From G963663315 sp965231905 (GTDB lineage: Bacteria > Pseudomonadota > Gammaproteobacteria > Arenicellales > Poriferihabitantaceae), in contig CBDDOO010000002.1 of assembly GCA_965231905.1 (NCBI GenBank), positions 868,001-932,000 on the forward strand: a stretch of 64,000 nucleotides of DNA, written 5' to 3'. The notes under the pieces were generated by a model. That model saw nothing but the letters and a program-made list of their open reading frames with translations, made no database searches and was not told where the DNA came from. Shown one piece after another: positions 1-7,965 of this stretch. A program made the position numbers and the translations under genes. How positions within the stretch are numbered: the stretch's first letter is position 1; every line of letters starts with the position of its first letter.

Positions 1-50
1 GCGCCAAATTGCCGCTCCAGACTAATTTTGCGCGACGTCAGGTGGGCTGA
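1..50 (+). CDS. rplP: 50S ribosomal protein L16, C-terminal end (partial)
   Basis: The first bases, read in frame 3, encode AKLPLQTNF followed by a short basic tail and a TGA at 48-50. This matches the usual end of L16, which closes near the tRNA-binding part of the large subunit. The stop overlaps the start of rpmC as ATGA, as expected for translationally coupled S10-operon genes. Only about 15 codons are inside the window; the rest lies upstream. Confidence 0.8.
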   Translation, partial: AKLPLQTNFARRQVG

Positions 51-283
51 TGAAAGCATCAGAATTAAGAAACAAGTCCCGGGAAGACCTCATGCAGGAG
101 TTGATCGCCCTGCGTAAAGAGCAGTTTAACCTGCGTATGCAGCGCGGGGCCGGTCAACTGGCAAACCCGGCCCGATTTCGTTTCGTGCAAAAGGATATTG
201 CGCGAATCAAAACCGTCCTCAATGAAAAGCCTTCGCGACCACGATCCGGTCAGACAGCAGATGAATCAGTGACAAATCAATGA
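50..283 (+). CDS. rpmC: 50S ribosomal protein L29
   Basis: Small large-subunit protein near the exit tunnel, where it helps form the docking site for trigger factor and SRP. The 77-residue product starts MKASELRNKS and carries the family core around EQFNLRMQRGAGQL and the ARFRFVQKDIARIKTVL helix. It is about a dozen residues longer than the usual 63-65, with an extra basic tail. Its ATG overlaps the rplP stop and its own stop overlaps the rpsQ ATG, so it is coupled on both sides. Confidence 0.95.
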   Translation: MKASELRNKSREDLMQELIALRKEQFNLRMQRGAGQLANPARFRFVQKDIARIKTVLNEKPSRPRSGQTADESVTNQ

Positions 284-549
284 ACACACAAACCGATCAA
301 GAAGTAACCAAACGGCAAATTGAAGGCAATGTTGTCTCTGTTGCGAATGACAAGAGTATTACTGTGCTGGTTGAGAGGAAGGTGAAGCATCCGCTGTACA
401 AGAAATATATCCGCAGGTCTACCAGATTGCATGCTCATGACGAAAACAACGAGTGCAAAACAGGGGACACGGTGCGGGTCGAGGCCTGTCGTCCGGTCTC
501 GAAAACCAAATGCTGGCGCCTGGTTGCGGTGGTTGCCAGGGCCGTCTGA
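280..549 (+). CDS. rpsQ: 30S ribosomal protein S17
   Basis: Primary 16S rRNA-binding protein of the small-subunit body. The 89-residue product has the OB-fold core with the typical segments GNVVSVANDKSITVLVERK, HPLYKKYIRRS and the basic patch CRPVSKTKCWRLV. The N-terminus has a short polar extension before the fold. The start ATG overlaps the rpmC stop (ATGA). Order rplP-rpmC-rpsQ is the classical end of the S10 operon. Confidence 0.96.
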   Translation: MNTQTDQEVTKRQIEGNVVSVANDKSITVLVERKVKHPLYKKYIRRSTRLHAHDENNECKTGDTVRVEACRPVSKTKCWRLVAVVARAV

Positions 550-573
550 TCAAGGTACAGGAGAGATAAGGCG

Positions 574-942
574 ATGATTCAGATGCAGTCAATGATGTCG
601 GTAGCCGACAACAGCGGCGCCAAACGGGTAATGTGTATCAAGGTATTGGGCGGCTCAAAGCGGAGGTACGCCGGCATTGGCGACATTGTGAAAATCACCA
701 TAAAGGAAGCGTTGCCTAACAGCAGGGTGAAAAAGGGAGATGTTTATGATGCCGTTATCGTCAGGACCAGAAGCGGTGTTCGTCGACCCGATGGCTCATT
801 GATCCGGTTCGACAAGAATTCGGCTGTGTTGCTGAACGCTTCCCATCAGCCCGTCGGCACCCGAATATTTGGCCCTGTGACCCGGGAGCTCCGATCAGAG
901 AAATTCATGCGAATTATTTCCCTGGCGCCGGAAGTCCTGTGA
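574..942 (+). CDS. rplN: 50S ribosomal protein L14
   Basis: Large-subunit protein that contacts 16S rRNA and forms an intersubunit bridge; also the docking site of the silencing factor RsfS. The 122-residue product begins MIQMQSMMSVADNSGAKRVM, the usual L14 start, and has the standard length of 122-123. A ribosome binding site (GGAGA) lies 8-12 bases upstream. It opens the spc operon; no obvious promoter is visible in the 24-base gap, so it is probably read through from the S10 operon. Confidence 0.97.
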   Translation: MIQMQSMMSVADNSGAKRVMCIKVLGGSKRRYAGIGDIVKITIKEALPNSRVKKGDVYDAVIVRTRSGVRRPDGSLIRFDKNSAVLLNASHQPVGTRIFGPVTRELRSEKFMRIISLAPEVL

Positions 943-979
943 TAAAGAATTTGAGGAAATGATCCCGAGGACCTGAGCA

Positions 980-1300
980 ATGAGAAGAATAAAAAAAGGC
1001 GACGATGTCATTGTTATCTGCGGGCGCGACAAAGGCAAACGCGGAAACGTTTTGAAGACGCTGGATAACGACCGTGTCCTGGTTGACAATGTCAACCTCG
1101 TTAAACGTCATACCAAAGGCAACCCGAATACCGGGGAAACCGGGGGTATCCTGGAAAAAGAAGCCTCTATCGCGTTGTCAAACATCGCCTTGTATAACCC
1201 GGTTACCAAAAAGGGTGAAAGAGTCGGATTCAAAAGACTGGAAGACGGCAGGAAAGTCCGTTACTTCAAATCGAACAATGAAGTAGTGGATCTTGCATAA
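980..1300 (+). CDS. rplX: 50S ribosomal protein L24
   Basis: Early-binding assembly initiator of the large subunit, near the tunnel exit. The 106-residue product carries the KOW motif (KKGDDVIVICGRDKGKRGNV) and the later segment GETGGILEKEASIALSNIALYNP, typical of L24. Length is normal (about 104-105). It lies in standard spc position between rplN and rplE. Confidence 0.97.
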   Translation: MRRIKKGDDVIVICGRDKGKRGNVLKTLDNDRVLVDNVNLVKRHTKGNPNTGETGGILEKEASIALSNIALYNPVTKKGERVGFKRLEDGRKVRYFKSNNEVVDLA

Positions 1301-1336
1301 CTTGATGACTGATCAGAATAGAATATTGATACGCAA

Positions 1337-1876
1337 ATGGCCAGATTGCTCGAAAAGTACAGAACTGAAATAGCGCCGAAACTCCAACAGGAGTTTTCGT
1401 TCAAGAGTGTAATGGAGGTGCCCCGCATCACAAAAATCACCTTGAACATGGGGCTTGGCGAGGCGGTCGCAAACAAGAACGTGCTGCAAAGCGCCGCGGC
1501 CGACCTGGAAAAGATTTGCGGTCAGAAGCCCGTAATTACCAGAGCGAAAAAGTCGGAAGCGGCATTCAAGATACGCGAGGGCTGGGCCGTTGGCGCCAAG
1601 GTAACGTTGCGGCGGGCGCGTATGTATGAATTTCTCGACCGGTTGATTTCTGTCGCTATTCCGCGCATCCGGGATTTTCGGGGACTCCCCGGAAAATCCT
1701 TTGACGGGCGGGGGAATTACGCATTTGGCCTGAAAGAACAGATCGTTTTTCCGGAAGTCGATTATGACCATATAGATGCCCTGCGTGGTCTGGATATCTG
1801 CATTACTACATCGGCGAAAACCGATAAACAGGCGGCGGCGTTGCTGCGCGAATTCAAATTCCCGATCAAGAGTTGA
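1337..1876 (+). CDS. rplE: 50S ribosomal protein L5
   Basis: 5S rRNA-binding protein of the central protuberance that touches P-site tRNA. The 179-residue product has the family length and the conserved segments KITLNMGLGEAV, AKKSEAAFKIREGWAVGAK and RDFRGLPGKSFDGRGNYAFG. It is followed 3 bases later by rpsN. Standard spc order. Confidence 0.97.
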   Translation: MARLLEKYRTEIAPKLQQEFSFKSVMEVPRITKITLNMGLGEAVANKNVLQSAAADLEKICGQKPVITRAKKSEAAFKIREGWAVGAKVTLRRARMYEFLDRLISVAIPRIRDFRGLPGKSFDGRGNYAFGLKEQIVFPEVDYDHIDALRGLDICITTSAKTDKQAAALLREFKFPIKS

Positions 1877-1879
1877 GAC

Positions 1880-2185
1880 ATGGCGAAGAAATCAATGGTA
1901 GCTCGAGAAGTAAAACGCAGAAAACTGATTGAGGCGCATGCTGCAAGGCGTCAGGAACTGGCAACCCGGATCAGAGACCGGAAAACCGACTCTGAAGATC
2001 AGTTTCAGGCCATGCTGGACCTTCAGAAGTTGCCCAGGGATTCGAGCCCGGCTCGCAAACGGAATCGTTGTGAGTTGACCGGCCGATCCAGAGGGTATTT
2101 CAGAAAGTTCGGACTATGCCGGAATAAATTACGCGAAGTCATCATGCGCGGTGAAGCCCCGGGCGTCGTCAAGTCAAGCTGGTAA
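1880..2185 (+). CDS. rpsN: 30S ribosomal protein S14
   Basis: Small-subunit head protein needed for late 30S assembly. The 101-residue product is the long, zinc-free form: it starts MAKKSMVAREVKRRKL and ends with the conserved GRSRGYFRKFGLCRNKLRE segment. It lacks the CxxC pairs of the short zinc-binding S14 type. It sits immediately after rplE and before rpsH, as in Escherichia coli. Confidence 0.96.
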   Translation: MAKKSMVAREVKRRKLIEAHAARRQELATRIRDRKTDSEDQFQAMLDLQKLPRDSSPARKRNRCELTGRSRGYFRKFGLCRNKLREVIMRGEAPGVVKSSW

Positions 2186-2227
2186 TCCCGATACCCGTCA
2201 AAGTTATAAAACAGAGAAATCATTGAA

Positions 2228-2623
2228 ATGAGTATGTCAGATCCCATAGCCGATATGCTGACCCGGATACGGAACGGCTCCCGGGCTCAAAAAACCCATG
2301 TCCGGATGCCCGCGTCGAGAAGCAAGGCCGCTATTGCGGAAGTATTGAAGGATGAAGGCTATATTTCCGGTTTTTCCATGGACTACGATGGCGTTTTCCG
2401 GGCGCTTGATGTTGAATTGAAGTATTTTCAGGGTGATCCGGTGATCGAAGAGATCCAGCGGGTCAGCCGGCCAAGCTGCCGGATTTATGCCAGCAAGGAT
2501 GATTTGCCATCCATAAAGAATGGATTGGGCATTGCCCTGGTATCGACTTCAAAAGGTCTGTTGACTGACAAATCCGCCCGCCAGGCCGGAGTTGGCGGTG
2601 AAATAATCTGCACCGTTTTCTAG
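2228..2623 (+). CDS. rpsH: 30S ribosomal protein S8
   Basis: 16S rRNA-binding protein of the platform; in enterobacteria it also represses its own operon by binding spc mRNA near rplE. The 131-residue product begins MSMSDPIADMLTRIRNG and ends with GVGGEIICTVF, both hallmark S8 segments. Length is normal. I did not identify the S8-binding mimic in the mRNA around rplE. Confidence 0.97.
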   Translation: MSMSDPIADMLTRIRNGSRAQKTHVRMPASRSKAAIAEVLKDEGYISGFSMDYDGVFRALDVELKYFQGDPVIEEIQRVSRPSCRIYASKDDLPSIKNGLGIALVSTSKGLLTDKSARQAGVGGEIICTVF

Positions 2624-2671
2624 CGGGCGCGAACCGACTGAACAAATCTGTAAATTACCCGAACATTAAAT

Positions 2672-3217
2672 ATGTCACGAATTGCAAAAACCCCCGTGCC
2701 TGTGCCGTCCGGCGTCGATATCAGGATTGATAATGGCCTGGTGACTGCAAAAGGCCCCAGGGGTGAACTGGCTTTTCAACTGATCCCGGGAATCGAAGTG
2801 ATTCACAATGAAGGGACGCTGAACGTGCGTCTGCAGAAAACCGAAGGCAGGGTCAGCAAACATATTCTTTCAATGTCCGGTACGACCCGGGCGATGCTGC
2901 AGAACCTGATTCTGGGAGTGACGACCGGGTTTGAGAAGAGACTGACTATCAAGGGGGTCGGTTATCGCGCCCAGGTCCAGGGCCGGAATCTGAATCTGAA
3001 TCTTGGATTCTCACACCCTGTCGTTTATGAATTGCCGGAGGGGATTAGCGCTGCGACACCGACTCAAACCGAAATAACGCTGAGCGGCACAGACAAGCAG
3101 GCTGTGGGTCAGGCAGCCGCTGATATTCGGGCCTTTCGCCCTCCGGAACCCTACAAGGGGAAAGGAATCCGATATCTGGATGAACACGTCGCAAGAAAAC
3201 AGGCCAGGAAGAAATAA
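2672..3217 (+). CDS. rplF: 50S ribosomal protein L6
   Basis: Large-subunit protein near the GTPase-associated centre. The 181-residue product starts MSRIAKTPVPVPSGVDI and has two tandem L6 folds, the second with KRLTIKGVGYRAQVQGRNL. The C-terminal signature around FRPPEPYKGKGIRYLDEHV is complete. Length is slightly above the usual 177. Confidence 0.97.
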   Translation: MSRIAKTPVPVPSGVDIRIDNGLVTAKGPRGELAFQLIPGIEVIHNEGTLNVRLQKTEGRVSKHILSMSGTTRAMLQNLILGVTTGFEKRLTIKGVGYRAQVQGRNLNLNLGFSHPVVYELPEGISAATPTQTEITLSGTDKQAVGQAAADIRAFRPPEPYKGKGIRYLDEHVARKQARKK

Positions 3218-3244
3218 CCGAACCACGATATAAAAACCACGACC

Positions 3245-3601
3245 ATGATGAACAAAAACCAGGCCAGGCGGAGAAGGGCCAGAAAATCCAGGGGCAAAAT
3301 AGCGCGACTGGAAGCCACTCGATTGTCGGTGTACCGGACTCCGCGGCATTTCTACGCGCAGGTTTTCGACAAGACCGGACAAAGGGTGCTGGCAGCCGCA
3401 TCGACACTCGATGCCGGACTCCGCGCATCCCGGACAACCGGCGGCAACTGTGAGGCGGCTGTAGCCGTGGGTGAATTATTGGCGAACAACGCCAGAGCCG
3501 CGGGTGTTGAGACGGTCGCGTTTGACCGATCCGGATATAGATACCATGGCAGGGTCAAGGCGTTTGTTGATTCTGCCCGACTCCATGGACTGAAATTCTG
3601 A
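3245..3601 (+). CDS. rplR: 50S ribosomal protein L18
   Basis: 5S rRNA-binding protein of the central protuberance. The 118-residue product starts with a very basic N-terminus (NKNQARRRRARKSRGKI) and shows the conserved LSVYRTPRHFYAQVFD and FDRSGYRYHGRVKAFVDSAR segments. Length (117-118) is typical. The annotated ATG at 3245 is directly followed by a second in-frame ATG at 3248 that would serve equally well. Confidence 0.96.
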   Translation: MMNKNQARRRRARKSRGKIARLEATRLSVYRTPRHFYAQVFDKTGQRVLAAASTLDAGLRASRTTGGNCEAAVAVGELLANNARAAGVETVAFDRSGYRYHGRVKAFVDSARLHGLKF

Positions 3602-3616
3602 CAATGAAAAAGATTA

Positions 3617-4126
3617 ATGGCTAAAGCAAGAGAACGCGACAACGCTCGCAAAGACAATTATCAGGAACAACTGATTAACGTGAGACGTGTTTCAAAGGTC
3701 GTCAAGGGGGGTCGGATATTTGGTTTTTCGGCGTTGACCGTGGTCGGTGACGGAGAAGGACGAGTGGGTATGGGGCGCGGCAAGGCCAGAGAAGTCCCGA
3801 TTGCGGTGCAAAAGGCGATGGAAGACGCTCGCCGTAATATGTTCAAGGTTCATATCAACGGCAACACCCTGCAATATCCGATGGTGGGTCATCATGGCGC
3901 CGTGCGGGTTGTATTGAGACCGGCGGCAGAGGGCACCGGGATTATTTCAGGGGGGACCATGCGCGCCGTTTTTGAAGTGATGGGAATTCAGAATGTACTG
4001 ACCAAGGTGATTGGCACTACCAATCCAGTGAATGTGACCCGCGCCACCATTTCCGCGTTGAAAGGAATGCGAAGCACGGCTTATATCGCGGCAAAACGCG
4101 GCAAGAGCCTGGATCAAATAAAATGA
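3617..4126 (+). CDS. rpsE: 30S ribosomal protein S5
   Basis: Small-subunit protein at the mRNA entry region that helps decoding accuracy. The 169-residue product has the S5 double-stranded RNA-binding N-domain (LINVRRVSKVVKGGRIFGFS ALTVVGDGEGRVGMGRGKA) and the C-domain with GTGIISGGTMRAVFEVMGI. Length is near the usual 166. Standard spc position. Confidence 0.97.
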   Translation: MAKARERDNARKDNYQEQLINVRRVSKVVKGGRIFGFSALTVVGDGEGRVGMGRGKAREVPIAVQKAMEDARRNMFKVHINGNTLQYPMVGHHGAVRVVLRPAAEGTGIISGGTMRAVFEVMGIQNVLTKVIGTTNPVNVTRATISALKGMRSTAYIAAKRGKSLDQIK

Positions 4127-4170
4127 GTCGGCGGCGCCGCTCACGAAAACACTTGAAAAACACTTGAAAA

Positions 4171-4359
4171 ATGAGTCAGAAAAAAACCTTGAAAGTCACC
4201 CAGACCCGCAGCATTCATGGTCGTTTGAAGAAGCATCAGGCTTGTGTGCGCGGGTTGGGGTTACGCAGAATGCATCACACTGTCGAAGTGCCGGATACAC
4301 CGGAGAACAGAGGCATGATCAATAAAGTGAGCTACATGGTTCGTTGCGAGGAAATCTGA
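4171..4359 (+). CDS. rpmD: 50S ribosomal protein L30
   Basis: Small large-subunit protein that packs on 23S rRNA. The 62-residue product shows KVTQTRSIHGRLKKHQACVRGLGLRRMHHTVEVPDTPENRGMINKV in order (described here as its L30 core between residues 8 and 53), which covers the entire family fold. Length is typical (about 59). It is followed by rplO after 44 bases. Confidence 0.96.
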   Translation: MSQKKTLKVTQTRSIHGRLKKHQACVRGLGLRRMHHTVEVPDTPENRGMINKVSYMVRCEEI

Positions 4360-4403
4360 CTCACCTTAATAGAAAAAACGGGATTGCTCGGACTTTATCA
4401 AAA

Positions 4404-4847
4404 ATGACAACATTAAGACTCAATAATATAAAACCGGCGCCAGGTTCCAGAACCAGGGCGAAAAGGGTAGGAAGAGGTCCCGGCTCAGGGTTCGGTAAAA
4501 CCGCCGGGCGTGGTCATAAAGGTCAGAAGTCGCGCGCCGGTGGTTATCATAAAGTGGGTTTTGAGGGTGGTCAAATGCCCTTGCAGCGCCGATTGCCGAA
4601 GCGTGGATTTCGCTCAAGAGTGAATATCCATACCGCGGAAATCAGGCTGTCTGAACTGGGCAGGGTCAAGGGTGATATTGTGGATATTAACGCCCTTAAA
4701 ACCGCTGGTGTGATCGGCCTGAATATCAATCGGGCAAAAGTGATTCTCTCCGGCCAGCTCGGGCAGGCTGTGACCCTGAAGGGCATTGGTGTGACCCGGG
4801 GCGCCAGGGCGGTGATCGAAGAGGCCGGCGGGAAAATAGAGGAATAA
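4404..4847 (+). CDS. rplO: 50S ribosomal protein L15
   Basis: Late-assembly large-subunit protein. The open frame extends back to 4344, but the ATG at 4404 is chosen because MTTLRLNNIKPAPGSR is the conserved L15 start; it gives 147 residues, close to the usual 144. The glycine-rich GRGPGSGFGKTAGRGHKGQ segment and the GFEGGQMPLQRRLPKRGF signature follow. It lies just upstream of secY. Confidence 0.96.
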   Translation: MTTLRLNNIKPAPGSRTRAKRVGRGPGSGFGKTAGRGHKGQKSRAGGYHKVGFEGGQMPLQRRLPKRGFRSRVNIHTAEIRLSELGRVKGDIVDINALKTAGVIGLNINRAKVILSGQLGQAVTLKGIGVTRGARAVIEEAGGKIEE

Positions 4848-4855
4848 GCCGGAGC

Positions 4856-6196
4856 ATGGCGAAAATGAAGAAATTACCGACCCCGGGCATGTTCGGGGGG
4901 CTGTCTGAACTGAAACAGCGTATCCTGTTTTTGCTGGGCGCCTTGCTGGTATTCCGGTTCGGCACCCATGTCCCGGTTCCGGGGGTGGACCCGGCGGCCA
5001 TTGCGGAGTTGTTTCAGCAGACCAGGGGCTCTATTGTAGACATCTTTAATATGTTTTCAGGCGGGGCATTGAGCCGTCTTTCCATTTTCGCTCTGGGTGT
5101 AATGCCTTATATTTCAGCGTCAATCATCATGCAAATGATGACCGCGGTGGTGCCGAGCCTTGAACAAATAAAAAAGGAAGGAGAGGCGGGCAGACGAAAA
5201 ATCACGCAATATACCCGCTATTTTACGGTCGTGCTCGCGTTGTTTCAGGGGATTGGAATTTCAGTCGCTATTGAAAGCCAGCAGGTTTCAGGCAGCCCTG
5301 TGATATTGATTCCGGGTCTCGGGTTCAAGGTGGTGACTGCCGCTACCCTTTGTGCCGGCACCATGTTCCTGGTCTGGCTCGGAGAGCAGGTTACCGAAAG
5401 AGGAATCGGAAATGGTATTTCGCTGATTATTTTTGCATCCATTGTTTCAGGATTGCCCTCAGCGGTTGCCGGTACGCTGGAGCTTGCCCGGACCGGCGCC
5501 TTGTCCGGCGGTATTGTCCTGATTTTGTTCATCGGGGCGATCGCGGTAACCTGGTTTGTCGTATTTGTGGAGCGCGGTCAGCGCAGAATTACGGTGAATT
5601 ATGCGAAACGGCAGCAGGGACGAAGAATGATGGCGGGTCAGAGCAGCCATCTTCCGTTCAAGTTGAATATGGCCGGGGTTATTCCCCCTATATTTGCATC
5701 GAGTCTGATCCTGTTCCCCGCCAGCCTGGGCAGTTGGTTCGGACAAGCGGATGGCATGCGCTGGATGACCGATATTGCGACCAAACTGCAACCCGGCGAA
5801 CCGGTTTACACGCTGTTTTATGGTGGGATGATCATATTTTTCTGCTTTTTCTATACGGCGCTGGTATTCAACCCCAATGAGATTGCCGACAATCTCAAAA
5901 AATCCGGCGCTTTCATTCCCGGCATCCGCCCGGGAGTACAGAGCGCCAGGTATATCGACAGCGTTGTTTCCAAGTTGACCATGATCGGAGCCATCTACAT
6001 CACCTTTGTTTGTCTGATTCCAGAGTTCCTGATCGTCAAATGGAGTGTTCCATTTTACTTTGGAGGGACTTCCCTGTTGATTATTGTGGTGGTGACCATG
6101 GACCTGATTTCCCAGGTTCAGTCACATTTGATGTCCCGCCAATATGAAAGCATCATGAAAAAATCACCTTTTTCAAGGCCCCAGGGTGTTCGCTAG
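4856..6196 (+). CDS. secY: Preprotein translocase subunit SecY
   Basis: Channel subunit of the SecYEG translocon in the inner membrane, for secretion and membrane insertion. The 446-residue product has ten hydrophobic segments and the conserved motifs GTHVPVPGVD near residue 39, NMFSGGALSRLSIFALGVMP, the cytoplasmic loop FVERGQRRITVNYAKRQ, and NPNEIADNLKKSGAFIPGIRPG. Length matches the family (about 440). Start is 8 bases after rplO. Confidence 0.97.
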   Translation: MAKMKKLPTPGMFGGLSELKQRILFLLGALLVFRFGTHVPVPGVDPAAIAELFQQTRGSIVDIFNMFSGGALSRLSIFALGVMPYISASIIMQMMTAVVPSLEQIKKEGEAGRRKITQYTRYFTVVLALFQGIGISVAIESQQVSGSPVILIPGLGFKVVTAATLCAGTMFLVWLGEQVTERGIGNGISLIIFASIVSGLPSAVAGTLELARTGALSGGIVLILFIGAIAVTWFVVFVERGQRRITVNYAKRQQGRRMMAGQSSHLPFKLNMAGVIPPIFASSLILFPASLGSWFGQADGMRWMTDIATKLQPGEPVYTLFYGGMIIFFCFFYTALVFNPNEIADNLKKSGAFIPGIRPGVQSARYIDSVVSKLTMIGAIYITFVCLIPEFLIVKWSVPFYFGGTSLLIIVVVTMDLISQVQSHLMSRQYESIMKKSPFSRPQGVR

Positions 6197-6232
6197 ACAA
6201 GACGCATCCGGATTGTTCGGAGAAATAGAGAA

Positions 6233-6346
6233 ATGAAAGTAAGAGCATCTGTCAAGAAAATCTGCAGAAATTGCAAAATAATCCGCAGGAATCGCATCGT
6301 GCGCGTGATTTGCAGTAACCGCCGACACAAGCAACGTCAAGGTTAG
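6233..6346 (+). CDS. rpmJ: 50S ribosomal protein L36
   Basis: A 37-codon gene between secY and rpsM. Translation gives MKVRASVKKICRNCKIIRRN followed by a basic segment ending RRHKQRQG. The zinc ligands of the standard L36 type are present: Cys11 and Cys14 (CRNC), Cys27 and His32. It is thus the zinc-binding form. Position after secY closes the spc operon exactly as in Escherichia coli. Confidence 0.95.
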   Translation: MKVRASVKKICRNCKIIRRNRIVRVICSNRRHKQRQG

Positions 6347-6381
6347 CGTGGCGGATTGATGAAAACAGGAGTTGGTGAAAA

Positions 6382-6410
6382 TTGATGGAATCCGCGAAAT
6401 TTGATAGAAT
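6382..6410 (+). promoter_or_regulatory. Predicted alpha-operon promoter
   Basis: A -35 TTGATG (6382-6387) and a -10 TAGAAT (6405-6410) are separated by 17 bases, about 44 bases upstream of rpsM. The two boxes lie inside a near-direct repeat (TTGATGGAATCCGCG and TTGATAGAATCCGCG). This is inferred from consensus only; in Escherichia coli the alpha operon also has its own promoter and S4 autoregulation. Confidence 0.5.
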
Positions 6411-6453
6411 CCGCGTCCCCGAAATTTTCGCCAACCATTTATAGAGATTAAAG

Positions 6454-6810
6454 ATGGCACGTATTGCTGGAATCAATTTACCGAACCACAAACACATCGA
6501 GATCGGATTGACCTCGATTTACGGTATTGGCCGTCGTACTGCGCAGAAAATCTGTGATGACGCCGATATTGATCGTGCCTGCAAGGTCAATACCCTGAGT
6601 GACGAGCAGGCCGAGCGCCTTCGCGCCGAGGTCGCAAAATATGAAGTGGAAGGGGATCTCCGGCGTGAGGTTTCGATGAATATCAAGCGATTGATGGACC
6701 TCGGTTGTTATCGCGGTCTGCGCCACAGGAGAGGACTTCCGGTGAATGGTCAAAGAACGAAGACCAATGCCCGAACCCGGAAAGGGCCACCCCGCGCGGT
6801 CAAAAAATAA
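6454..6810 (+). CDS. rpsM: 30S ribosomal protein S13
   Basis: Head protein of the small subunit contacting L5 and P-site tRNA. The 118-residue product begins MARIAGINLPNHKHIEIGL and has the helix-two-turns-helix core (YGIGRRTAQKIC) and the basic tail GLRHRRGLPVNGQRTKTNAR. Length is typical. It is the first gene of the alpha operon; a candidate promoter and a leader of roughly 40 bases precede it, where S4 feedback would be expected. Confidence 0.97.
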   Translation: MARIAGINLPNHKHIEIGLTSIYGIGRRTAQKICDDADIDRACKVNTLSDEQAERLRAEVAKYEVEGDLRREVSMNIKRLMDLGCYRGLRHRRGLPVNGQRTKTNARTRKGPPRAVKK

Positions 6811-6850
6811 CTGCCGCTTACCCGGATAATCATTCAAGGCAAATTACATA

Positions 6851-7249
6851 ATGGTCAAAGCAAGCGCAACGAGCAGGAAAGGAAAAGCGAAAATCAGAAA
6901 GAATGTGACGGAAGGGGTCGCGCATATCCATGCGACTTTCAACAACACGATCATTACCATTTCAGACCGGCATGGCGATACGTTGTGTTGGGCCTCGGCG
7001 GGTAATTCCGGGTTCAGGGGATCGCGTAAAAGTACCCCGTTTGCGGCGCAGACTGCCGCTGAAAGCTGTGGCAGACGTGCCCAGGAAATGGGCGTGAAAC
7101 AATTGGAAGTGAAAATCAAGGGGCCGGGTCCGGGTCGCGAGTCCGCGATTCGCGCATTGAATGCGCTTGGATTCGAGATTCATTCAATTTCTGACATAAC
7201 CCCGATTCCACACAATGGTTGCCGCCCTCCCAAGCGGCGGCGCGTGTAG
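6851..7249 (+). CDS. rpsK: 30S ribosomal protein S11
   Basis: Platform protein that contacts mRNA in the E site. The 132-residue product shows the conserved GVAHIHATFNNTIITISDR, AGNSGFRGSRKSTPFAAQ and IKGPGPGRESAIRAL segments and ends in PHNGCRPPKRRRV, the standard S11 tail. Alpha-operon position between rpsM and rpsD. Confidence 0.97.
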   Translation: MVKASATSRKGKAKIRKNVTEGVAHIHATFNNTIITISDRHGDTLCWASAGNSGFRGSRKSTPFAAQTAAESCGRRAQEMGVKQLEVKIKGPGPGRESAIRALNALGFEIHSISDITPIPHNGCRPPKRRRV

Positions 7250-7289
7250 TAACACCGCAATTTCAGATTCAATATCCAGGTTAAGTTTA

Positions 7290-7913
7290 ATGGCAAGATA
7301 TATTGGTCCAACATGCAAACTGGCGCGCCGCGAAGGGACTGACCTGTTCCTGAAAAGCCCGGTCAGAACGATTGACTCAAAGTGCAAGTTTGATCGTACC
7401 CCCGGAGTGAAGGTCGCCGGTCGCCGCTCAAGGAGCACGGTGTATGGTATCCAGCTGAGGGAAAAGCAGAAACTGCGTCGTATGTACGGGGTGCTGGAGA
7501 AGCAGTTCCGGAACTACTATAAAGCTGCGGCGCGGATTCCAGGCTCAACCGGATTGAATCTGCTGCAACTGCTCGAAAGCAGGCTGGATAATGTGGTCTA
7601 TCGGCTGGGATTTGGCGTGACCCGCGCTGAAGCGCGTCAACTGGTCAGCCACAAATGCATCATGGTGAACAAGGTGAAAGTCAATGTGCCTTCCTATCAG
7701 GTAAAACCCGGTGATGAAATTGAGGTGGTGGAGAAGAGCAAGAAACAACTGCGGATTACCGCGGCGCTGGAGATATCAGAGCAAATCGGCGTTGCGCCCT
7801 GGGTTGATTCTGACCCGGCCGCGGTGAAGGGAGTCTATAAAATGCTTCCCGAAAGATCCGACCTGTCACCGGACATCAATGAAGCGCTGGTTGTGGCGCT
7901 TTATTCCCGGTAA
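7290..7913 (+). CDS. rpsD: 30S ribosomal protein S4
   Basis: 16S rRNA primary binder and, in enterobacteria, the translational repressor of the alpha operon. The frame is open from 7215, but the ATG at 7290 gives the family start MARYIGPTCKLARREGTDL and 207 residues (usual 206). The S4 RNA-binding domain (ESRLDNVVYRLGFGVTRAEARQLVSH) lies near residues 95-125. No zinc Cys cluster at the N-terminus, so it is the zinc-free form. Confidence 0.96.
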   Translation: MARYIGPTCKLARREGTDLFLKSPVRTIDSKCKFDRTPGVKVAGRRSRSTVYGIQLREKQKLRRMYGVLEKQFRNYYKAAARIPGSTGLNLLQLLESRLDNVVYRLGFGVTRAEARQLVSHKCIMVNKVKVNVPSYQVKPGDEIEVVEKSKKQLRITAALEISEQIGVAPWVDSDPAAVKGVYKMLPERSDLSPDINEALVVALYSR

Positions 7914-7965
7914 GCCATCCCCTATTTTCTGAATTTAAACTTCGTTTCAATCACGAGGACAACTG

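Noticed and set aside
4344..4403. Longer rplO start
   Set aside because: The extra 20 residues overlap rpmD and are not L15-like; MTTLRLNNIK at 4404 is.
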